64,000 nt of DNA from Drosophila miranda (lineage: Eukaryota > Arthropoda > Insecta > Diptera > Drosophilidae). The translations under genes and the position numbers were made by a program. Below the pieces are notes generated by a model, which worked only from the letters and a program-made list of their open reading frames with translations, was not told the origin of the DNA and ran no database searches. Position 1 is the first letter of the stretch. Each line of letters begins with the position of its first letter. The DNA is taken from assembly GCF_003369915.1 (NCBI RefSeq), contig NC_046675.1, positions 8,680,001 through 8,744,000 of the forward strand, given 5' to 3'. Of this stretch, positions 38,701-49,800 are shown one piece after another.

Positions 38701-41700
38701 GTGTGTGTGTGGCATTAAGGCCCCCCCCCCCCCCCCCTCCTCCAGTGATTGCAAATCCATATGCGGTTTGTATTTTTAATGATTTTTATGCCGCCATGCG
38801 TGCCGGGCCGAGAATGCCCTGAATGTTAATTAGAAATGTTATTTTTTTACTTATCGAAACTTATGGCTCTTTAATTATAGATTTTAATTGAATTTTTATA
38901 CGTTTTCTGGGATGTCAGACTCTAAATTATTACATTTAATTTGTTATTTATTGCTCAATTGGTGGAATCTAGCGGAAATTACCAATCAAATAGATAGAAA
39001 ATCGAGCAATAGTGGAATAGAGGGAAATTGTGTGAATGGCAAGGTTTGCCGACGGTGAAAAAGGCATCGTACAGGCGAAGAAGGCCTTCGATTCAATGCT
39101 GCTAACGATGTTAAATCTATTGGTAAAAAATCAATCAAATATACAGAAAATAGAGAAATACATCGAAATGCTGTGAATGGCAAGGTGAAAGAGGGAATTT
39201 GTGGCCGAAGAATTCCATTTTGGTATGTCTCTAGCTCTATTGTTGTTAAAATACACAAATCTAGCGGACAAAAACAATAAAATATCTAGAAAATAAAGGA
39301 ATACATCGAAATAGTGTGAATGGCACTGTTTACCGCCGCTATAAAAGGTAATGTGTTGCCCAATAAATCCGTTTTGGGATATTTCTAACATAATTATGTT
39401 ACCATATTTAAATTTAATAGAAAAAAACAATAAAATAGTGAAATAGAGAGAAATACATTGTGAATGGCAAAGTTTGCCGTCGGTGAAACAGGTAACGTGT
39501 GGCCGTGTGGTATGTCCTTCGCTCTAAAGCTGTTAACATAATTAAATCTAGCGGAAAACTTCAAAGGAAATATACAAAATACAGAAAAATAGTGAATTAG
39601 CCAAAGAAATCTTTTCTTCCTTTTTTTTTTTTTGCTTGTGAAATCCGTGCGCCTGGAGACAAACTTGGCCATCATTTAATATTTATTGCTGCAATTGTTG
39701 ATTGTTTATGCGAGTCGCTCGAGGCGGCTGAACATCAAAAACATTTCGTATGCAAACGCAGCTGCCGAGCCACGCAGCCAATCCCGCCGCCATCGCAGCG
39801 CTCCCAGCGCGCACTTCCGGTGCGACATGCACTTCCGGCGTCGTGCGTCGTGCGTCGTGCGTCTCTCCGCATCTCGCGTGCTCGCTAGATTGTCCTTTTG
39901 TTTGCCGGAGGAACTAGAAGCTTGCCGCAATTAATTTATGCAAGTTTTTCCCCCCACTTGACTTTTGTTTCGGGTTTTCTTTTCTTTCTCTCTTTTTTTT
40001 TCTTTCTGGTGCACACGCTTTGGGAATTTTAATTTTGGATTTCTTTCAAGTCGGAGCCACAAAACGGCGCCGCTTTGGTCAACGCACGCAGCTCTTTGTT
40101 TACTTTTAATTTGATCATTTCTTCGTCCTTCGTCCCTTGGCCCTGGTTTTTTTTTTCTCTATGTATTTTTAGCCAGGTTTTTAACTTCCTTTTTTCGCCT
40201 CGGACTTTTTCACATGAACGCAATTTTGTAATTAAGCAATTTTGACCGCAGACCGGCAAAAAGTTTTAAGCAAATGAAGGCAGCGGTAATTGTTTTTTTT
40301 CTGTCCCTCCGCCCCTGACTTTTGAGGATATCTTTTGATGGCCTGTCTCTGGGCCACTTCAACCCACTTCAAAACGTACACACACACACACACACAAACA
40401 CCCCCCAAAAAAGACGATGTCTCTCGGTCTGTCAAAAAGCCAGCGTCAGGGCTGACGAGCAAAGAGCTCAAGAAAAGTTTTCATAAATAAATTATGCCCC
40501 GAGAATAGTAGATCTCAAAGGAAACAAAAAACGCTTATCGAACACACATTTGAATTTCCCCCAGAGGCAACAAGTGGGGGGTGGCGGGTGGGGAGATGCG
40601 GGTGGCCAAAGGGGTGGCCTGCCATGCAGGCAAATCAAAGTTATTGTCAAACCAAAAGCGTCCAACGGAGCGTACAATTGAGTGTCATATTTCCATGCGA
40701 GGGCCAGGAACAGAACTTTCCACCACTCGAAAGTTTTCCCGTCCAGCGATTTTTCTTGTTGTCTTTTGGCTCTAGTCTTTGGCCCGAACTTGTTATCATT
40801 GTTGCGTGTCTAAGAGCCAATGGAGGAGCACAAACTTTTCAAGCAGCAGGACCGGCAGCAGAGTAAACATTTATGCGGCTCTGGGATTAGCATCCACAGC
40901 AGAAAAGGGCAGCAGTGGGTGTGTGTGTGTGACAGCATGTGCATAAGCTTTGGGGGCACAAGCATTTATGTGCAATCAAGCGTTATCATATTTTATTTTT
41001 TTCTCCAACTTTTACAACTTTCACCTTTCCCCCGTACCGTAGCCCCCGCTGTTCTCGTTTGGGTTCCTCTTTTGTCAGCGCTTTAGCGCAGGATACTTAA
41101 CTATTTATGGATCACGGATGAATGTACATACGAGTACTCACAAATGTAAACGGGTATCAAAAAGTGCTGCTCGAAAACTTCACATCAGAATTCCCATGAA
41201 TAATTTAAGCCATTTTCGGTTGGTTTCGGTTACGTTTTAGAACCTCTCGAAGTCGTATTATGATGTTGAAACATCAAGAAGGATGTACTTTCACTCGTTT
41301 GCTCATTCTTGATTGGCTTGTCTCCCAGATTGAAAAATATCTGAACAGAATATCTACTGCAATTTTCTACTGCTCTCATTGCTACGAGATGCTACGATTC
41401 TTCGTCAACCTTCGAGGCCAGTTAAGAAACCAAATGCATGGCACGTGCGTGACTCAAGCGAATTCTGCAAAAAAGGATGAGGAAACAACATACATGTCAT
41501 GTACGTGACGCAGAAGAATGCTGCTCGACTGGAGACGGAAAAGGGAATTCTTCAAAAAAGAATGCCCGAGAATATCGAAGAAACAACATACATGTCGTGT
41601 GCGTGACGCGGTGGATTGCTCCTCGTCTCGAGAGGCATAAGAGAATGCTGCAAAAGAGAATGTCCAAGAATAGAAATACGAATAGAAAAGTGAAAAAACA

Positions 41701-44700
41701 ACATACATGTCGTGTGCGTGACACAGTTGATTGCTGTTTGATTCGAGTTTTAATTCAAGTTTTAACGGATTTTTTGTTGTTAGACTGATTGCAGATTACA
41801 ACAAAAAACCTGCGCATAAAATTTACACAGAATCTCAAACCACAAAACCGACAGAATTTCAGTAGATATTGGTTTTTTTTTCCAACAACAAAATTGTATT
41901 GTATTAATACAAAAAGTCTGCTTCAGGTGTTTTACATCAAAATTCATATTTGGTAATCAATCTGACCCGACATGTCCCTCGGGCCCTGCGGCAGACAGAT
42001 GGAAAATAAAAGTAAGAGAACGATGGCGAATCAAATAAGGCCAAATGGAATTCATAGCCGTTGGCCATCTCTCTCTCTCCCACTCGAGTGATGGCTGCCT
42101 TTAAGTCCATTAAAAATCATTTCGATCAATGGGGAGCACTCGCGCAGAGGCCGGTCCGCACATTGCGATTTTCTCACAATTAGCATTTTTGCCCATGCAC
42201 CACGGGTACACCCACATCCACTCCCCCTCCCAGTCCCCGCCCATTCGCTCACCTGGACTCACCTGGAGAGGGGGGGTGGCAGAGGGTGGAGGTTGAGCGA
42301 TTGAAACATTTTTAAAAATTTGAAATTCATATGCGCAGCAAACGTGAAATGTTTCGCCAAGCGTATTGTGCAATGAAAAATAAAGAAAACCCGAACGGGG
42401 GGCCACCATACACAGAAACACAGAAAGAAAAGCAACAAAAAAAAAAAAACAAACATCCGGCAGGCAAGAAAAATTCCTGTGTAAATAAATTTGGAAAGGA
42501 AGGAGGCAGCGGGAGCGGCTGTGGCGATATCCAATATAAATACGTTATGTGTGTATGTGTGGGTGTGTATGTGAAAACACCTAAAAGGATTCAATTATTC
42601 CCGCTCGTTACACGGCAACAACACTACAGCAGTAGCGGCAGCAGCAACAAAAATAAATAAAAAGGAAGCGGGCCCCTGAAAGTATGCAACAGAAATTGCT
42701 CACGGCATGTAAAGTGCTCCTCTCTCCCTCCATCGCACACGATGCACCCTCTCTGGTGCGTTGAGTGCGCGGTAGGTATGATATCGTATGCAGCATATGC
42801 ACGCGCATAAATCGACAACAGATAGCAGGCGTAGGGCCACACCGGGAGGGGGGATGGGGGCGGGGAGCGCCAATAAAACCAAGAGCCATGTAAAAAGGAC
42901 ACTCGTATTTATATGCATTGATTGCCAAAGCAATGGCATACAAGCACACAGATACGATGCGGAACCATTGATTGTAAAATAATATTTCTGTGTGCAGCAC
43001 AAAAAAAAAAAAAAAAAGAAGAGGGAACAAGGAAAAGAAATGAAATTTGCACGAAAATTTCATGGCGGGGGAGGGGCACTCGCTGTCATAAAATAACACG
43101 CATACGTCACGTGAGAGAAAGACAAGCAGACACACACACATACACACGCAGAGATGGGAAAAGGAAATATTTGAGTTTTTAAATAAAAAACAGAGAAAGT
43201 AAATAAAATTTGTTTTGTTTTAAAGGTTATAAAAATAATTAAATAAATATAGATACAAAACACTTAAAAATAAATGTAATATTTTAGATTTTTGGGAAAT
43301 TAAATAACAAATAAATAAAAAAGTAAACATAACAATATATTTCATATTTAAAATGAAATATTTGAGTTTAAAAAAAAAAAAAAAACATAGAGAAAGTAAA
43401 TAGAATTGGTTTTGTTTTAAAGGTTTTAAAAATAATTAAATAAATATAGATTCAAAACACTTAAAAATAAATTTAATATGTTAGATTTTTGGGAATATAA
43501 ATATAAAATAAATAAAAAAATAAATATAAAAAATATTTCATTTAAATGAGAAATATTATTATTATTATTATTTTATAAATAAATCTTCTCCTAACTAAAA
43601 AAAGAAAAAAAAATTAAATTTTAATGAGAAATTTGTTCCCATTTTTTTCATATATTTTTCTCCGAGTGTACATATGCAAATATTTGCATACATCAGCCGT
43701 TCCGGGGTTTCATTACTTCGCAGCACTTAAATCCATTACTTGAAATCCCATTTAATGTTCTATATTTTTTTTTGCAGTTCTGGGAAATTATCTCCGATGA
43801 GCATGGCATCGATCCCAATGGCTACTACCACGGGGAGTCGGCCATGCAGATGGAGCGCCTGGAAGTCTACTACAATGAGGCGAGCAGCGGCAAGTATGTG
43901 CCACGCGCCGTGCTGATCGATCTGGAGCCGGGCACCATGGACTCGGTGCGCTCGTCGCCGATGGGCCAGCTCTTTCGGCCCGACAACTTTGTCTACGGAC
44001 AGTCCGGAGCGGGTAAGCGTGACCCCTGACCCCGTCCCCCCCGACCATTTCCTGCGTGGCATGTCGTGCCTGGCTTTTGTTTCCACCAGTCGTGTGTGTG
44101 TGTGTGTGTGTGGAACATGCAGCGAACATTGTGCGGCTTTTGTCATTGCTTTGATAAGTACGAGGACGATGATGAGGACTCGAACGAGGTACAAGCCAGA
44201 TACCAGGCGGCCTTGTTATCACAGACCCAGTGCTTATCAGGGAGCCGCTTGATTGTTCTCCCAGTGCGTTGATGTTGGTCAATTGCCTCGGGCAGTACGT
44301 TGCTCCTCATCCAGCAGTGTGCTGTGTACTGATGATAATTGCAATTATGAAATTGCCTGCGGATGACGATGAAAATTAATATTCCACATGTCCACAGCTG
44401 TGCTGTGCTGTGGTGTCCTGTCTCCCTCTCTGTACATTGATTAGATGAGTAATGGTGAATTGTGCTCTACCGCTCTTTGCAGGCAACAACTGGGCCAAGG
44501 GCCACTACACAGAGGGAGCCGAACTGATCGAATCCGTGATGGAGGTGATGCGCAAGGAGTCGGAGGGCTGTGATTGCCTCCAGGGCTTCCAGCTGGCCCA
44601 CTCTCTAGGCGGCGGCACTGGCTCTGGTCTGGGCACGCTGCTAATTTCCAAGATACGCGAGGAGTATCCGGATCGCATTATGGTCTCCTTCTCCGTTCTG

Positions 44701-46817
44701 CCCTCGCCGAAGGTAAGCCTCTCGCCTGCCCCCTGCCCCCTGCCCCTGCCCCAAGATCATCCTCATCAGCCCCATGGCCGGGTGCAATCCGCTTAGCAAA
44801 ATCAGCTTACAAATTACGGGGGGTTTTTTTTTGTGTGTTGCCACCACGGTGTCATTGGCAATGGGTGGCCTGGTGGACCCGCAAGCGTATTACACCTGCA
44901 CGCGTTTTTGGCCAAAAATTAGCAAACGAAAGCCGCAACGCCCGAAAGTATGCCACAAATGTTGTTTTATTTATGCAATTCATACGCCAAATTCAATTGG
45001 CGGGCTTTGTGCACGGCCCGGACCCCGCTCCGGGTTCACGGCTTTGTCCAAATAATTCTAATTAATTTGCAGGCAAAATTAGCGCGCCATCGCCAGCCAT
45101 CGATTATCGACCGTCGGCCATCGAGCATCGAGCATCGGGCCAGCGGCTAAAGCCTAATTGGCAATGCAGTTTTGATACAATTTAGTGGCAAGGAGGAGGC
45201 CTCAGGGCCACACGTGGGCGGGGCACGGCCCTGTTCCTAACTGGCAACGCCTCGCATCTTTTTTTTCGCGTTGCCTTTTTTTGACACGCCTCAATTGTCT
45301 GCTTAATTAACCCAGTTGCATATAATTTATGGATGGTATATAATATATACTCGCATAAACACGTGCCACGGGGGTGCGTGGTACGTGGCACGCCTTCATT
45401 GGCGTTATTCTCGCATTTAATTACATTTTGGATATTTAATTAAATTAATTAAGTGCAAAATAAATTGGCAGGCGGCAGAAACGAACTCCCGCGGGGGCAC
45501 ATTCACATTCATATTTCAATATAGGCTGATTGTCAACGGAACATCTCCAGGTCCTGACAGGTAGTGATCACCATAAAACAGAAGTTCCAACAGTAAAGGA
45601 TAGAAGTATAGATAGAGGATCAACAGGCAAAGACGGAAACTACGCTGTAGAGTAATCCGTTATTCTTTCAATTCGTATGTGCTGAGAGCGTGGCCTAAGA
45701 GCGGGGATGATTTTAGTAATCAGGCGACGTCGTCAGCACATCTGCTCTCTTTCGAGGACCATCAATAGGCATGCAAGCGTACAGAACGTGAAACGTTTGC
45801 CATCTCTCTCTAACGCTTGTCTCTCTGTGCGCCGAGAGAGAGTGGATGGTCCTTGCCAAAGCGGACGACGTCACCTTATTACTAGAAGGAGAATCAAAGA
45901 TAAACTAAGCTTCTGCAGAAAGAGAAATACATACACGTGTATACATATATTTTAACGGGTTTTTACAGCTCTCCTTTAAATCTTATGTTAACCAAAGATC
46001 TACCCTTCCTTTGCCTCAAATACTTTGTCATATTTAATCGATTTTATGGCCTGATACCGCGACCAACCTGTTGAAATATTCGAATTGAAGATCCGATCCG
46101 AGTTGCCAGAAGTTCCGAGCCCTTTGAGGCGTGAAATTAACATTTTGACACAATAAATTTTATGGATTTTTAAGGACGAAACTTACATTTGGAATTTGTG
46201 TGTGTGTGTGTGGGTTAAATTTATTACCGTCACGGCTGAACGCCAACTAGTGGGAGCCACCACTCTCTCCCCCATCCTGTCCTCTCCCTCCTATCCCCAA
46301 TTCATCCTTGCCTTGCCTTCCCTTCCCATTGGGCTGGCCGTTATTTATGGGTCCGTGAATCGGGGGGGGGTCGGTCGGCTTACCGCAATGTTTTGGCTTC
46401 GGCGGTCATTTTATTGCGGCCCAGCCCGACACATGCCTGTCTGTCACTCCATAACACGGCCTTAATACACCACTGGACATGCGAATATATAAAATATATA
46501 TAAATACATATAGATTTAATAGTTTTGTCCATCAACAGCTGCAATTTATGCATATTCAGCATTAAACAAAAAACTGTTTAAATATTTTGAAATATGATTA
46601 AAGCTTCGGCATGGCCTTCGTTATTTATGCATACCCTTTGAGGCATGCCACACGGCCAGTATGGAGATTTGCACCTGCCAGATGGCCAGGAGGGCTGCTG
46701 CAGCAAACACTCGTAAATCCTGCAGCAGCAACAAATACAACAGATACTTATTTGGGTACAAAATGTTGAATGCACATTGCATATGCCCCAGCATAACTCA
46801 TTAGTATTAACTGCATG

Positions 46818-46861
<44 letters not shown>

Positions 46862-49800
46862 ACTGTACAGGTGTGTGTGTGTGTGTCCACCTTATCGCTC
46901 GAGGGCTGGCTTGGGACGACCATTAAATAATTGCCACAATTTATGTGTACACACATTTCGCATACAGCCCCAAAAGCTGAGACTCGAAACTGAAGTTTGT
47001 CGCATGCCACAACCTCGATACCGCCCCGCCCATGTTGCACTCTCCCCCACCCTACCGAGACCTCAATGGACACGGAGCAATGCATCTTGCCCAAGCAAAT
47101 ATAGAGATGGCAAAAGCAAAGATTATACATAATTTTCAATTTGCAGCACACCCCCACACTTGCCCCACACTTGCCCCCACACTTGTATGCGTATGCGAAT
47201 ATGTGATTGTGGATGTTTGTGCAACATGCAACTGCATTTATGCAACAACTCGGAGCCTGAGTGCCGCTCGAGGCCCGACACATACCCCCATCTCATGCCC
47301 CATGCCCATATCCATATCCATCTACTATAGGGCCATGTCTATGCTGTTGCACGAGGAGTTGCAGGAGGCAGTGCATTCGAATTGCAGCCTCTTTTGGGGG
47401 GCGGGAATGCATTTTTCATGTTGCATGTCGCAAGCAAATTGCCTGGAATTTCTGGTCCAAAGACGAATGGCAAATCGTTTGACACAAACTGCAGACTTTG
47501 TCAAAGGATTGGGAGAGTTTTGGGGACCATCCCCAGCCGAAAACATTGAATATCTTTTGCCCACAAGCCAAAGGTTTGCTAATTAACAACATTTATTTGC
47601 CTTCTTTTTTCATGCATGTCGCCTAACCCCACAACAACAACAACAACAACAATCAGGTATCCGATACCGTCGTGGAGCCCTACAATGCAACGCTCTCCAT
47701 CCATCAGCTGGTGGAGAACACAGACGAGACCTTCTGCATTGACAACGAGGCTCTCTATGACATCTGCTTCCGCACACTGAAGCTATCATCGCCCACATAC
47801 GGGGATCTCAATCATTTGGTTTCTGTAAGTGTCTAATTGGTGTTTTTCTTTGTCCCCCTTCCCTCTCCCCACCCAACCAATCCTTCATCGAACGGTGGAC
47901 ACCCAGGTGTCAGAGGTGGTGGTCGAACCGTATAATGCCACATTGTCGGTGCATCAGCTGTGCGTGGACACAGACGAGACATTCTGCATTGACAATGAGG
48001 CCCTGTATGACATTTGCTACCAAAGCCTGCGCCTATGCTCGCCCACCTACGAGGATCTAAACCACTTGGTGTCCGTAAGTAGCAGCCGCAAAAGGAGCAC
48101 AAATGGACCCCCACGGATTGGCAGAAAAACCAACCATCAAATGAAATGCTTTACTAATTGAGATTTCCCCCTCCTCCGAACAGGTCACAATGTCTGGCGT
48201 AACCACTTGCCTGCGTTTCCCTGGCCAGCTGAACGCCGATCTGCGCAAGCTGGCGGTGAATATGGTACCATTCCCGCGTCTGCACTTCTTTATGCCCGGC
48301 TTTGCCCCACTGACCGCCAAGGGATCGCAGCAGTATCGCGCCCTGACCGTCGCCGAGCTGACCCAGCAGATGTTCGATGCCAAGAACATGATGACCGCCT
48401 GTGATCCCCGGCATGGACGCTACCTGACGTGTGCCTGCATCTTCCGAGGTGAGTGGCCAACCAAAGCCCGTGTTGACGCACCTTCTGTCCGCGCCCCCAA
48501 CAGGGGGGGGCTGGTCCAAAGAAGAAAAATAGTTGTTTAACAACAAGCCCGAAACACTTTCACGCAAACGCAAAGGCAAACGCGGGGATCCATCCATCTT
48601 AACGGGTGGTGGGCAACCATCCGTGGCGGCTTATCCGTGAAACTTTGTCACTTTGTCAGGGCCAACTGGTGGCTGGCGCACCTGTCCTATGGCCGGGCCA
48701 TGGGCTGCCGCAGGGCACGTAGAAACAAGGGGCAACAGCGACAATTTTATTAGCAAACAGAATGCCTACTTATGGGCGCCACTAAAAATGATTAATGCAA
48801 CCTGGCTCTGGCCCTGTCCCTGGCCCTGGCTCTGGCGGGTAAAAGGGCTGCAATCCGTCAACGCGCACGTAGCGCAAATTTGTTAGCCTTCCGCGTTGCC
48901 TGCCACCCAACCCCCCACCGAGGGTGGCATTCTTTTTTTTGGCTTGGCGCTAATTTTTAAATTAATAAACTGGTGTGCGGCGCCCGAAAGTATGCCGCAT
49001 AATATTTCATTTGCTATTCCTTGTGTACCTCTCGTTCTCGCTATCGTCCTGGCGCTTGGCTTTGGCTTTGGGATTGGGCTCTGCCTCTGCCTTTCCTTTT
49101 GACTGATGACTCGCAAAACGCGCGTAATTAGAAATTTACTTTCAAGATCCATTGGGGAATTACGACCACCGACCTACCGCCCCCTGACACGGGCCCCAAT
49201 CCCAAGCCCAAGCCCAAGCCTAACTAATCATGCTTGAACGTGACTTTGGGGCCCTGAACTCTGCCTCTCTCTCTCTCGCACGATTCTGTGCGTCCACTCA
49301 GGCTCTGGCTCAGGCTCTGCCAGAAATACTTGCAAAATAATTAATCACAAAAAATGTGTTCTTCAGAAGCAACAGCGGAAGCAATAACAACAAAAGCAGC
49401 AAAAAACATGCCAGCAAAGGAATTTAAACAACTTTTTTAGTTACCTCCTGGGACTGTTTGTGTCAAGGTGGCCCCCCAGCCTCTGTCCCTGTCCCTGTCC
49501 CTTTCCCTATCCGCCTGAGAGCCTCCGCCAACTCCAACTCCGACCAGGTGGCAAAGTGCACTGTTGGGGCTTAGAATCCGTTTAGTATTTCATATTCAGG
49601 GATTTGGGGATTTGCTTTTGGGACGCATTAAAGCCAACTTGTCTTTTGATGTAAATGCGGGACAATGCGGGTGGGAGCACTGCACTGTTTTGGTGGAGAC
49701 ACTAAGGCGATGGGATTTTTTACCCCCGATACCAATCGTTTTTTTTTGTTGTTGTTCAATTAACAGGTCCAATGTCCATGAAGGAGGTGGACACCCAAAT

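Larger units (their letters stand above)
27440..43777 (+). other. betaTub97EF intron 1, 16.3 kb
   Basis: The intron starts AAG|GTGCGT and ends TTTTTTGCAG|TTC, so it is phase 0 after residue 19, the classical first intron position of beta-tubulin genes. I found no nested gene. It contains duplicated blocks at 29083-29495, a 30-bp minisatellite at 36961-37230, a roughly 145-bp tandem array at 38966-39600, a set of RCGTGAC repeats at 41441-41723, a 191-bp AT-rich tandem duplication at 43164-43553 and many GT/AC arrays. Large first introns of tubulin genes often carry enhancers; whether this one does is not visible here. Confidence 0.85.

Noticed and set aside
41477..41788. 103-codon ORF with repeated QHTC-VRD segments
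   Set aside because: The DNA repeats behind it are 98 and 115 bp apart, so the repeats fall in different frames. The protein-level repetition is a by-product of the DNA repeat.
43760..44282. Two minus-strand ORFs of 144 and 164 codons
   Set aside because: They are antisense to tubulin exon 2 and its flanking intron and have no family match; GC-rich coding DNA commonly opens such frames.
47907..48074. Exon 4b as a pseudo-exon or retained duplicate
   Set aside because: It keeps an intact frame, good splice sites on both sides and conservative substitutions concentrated at particular positions, so it looks functional.
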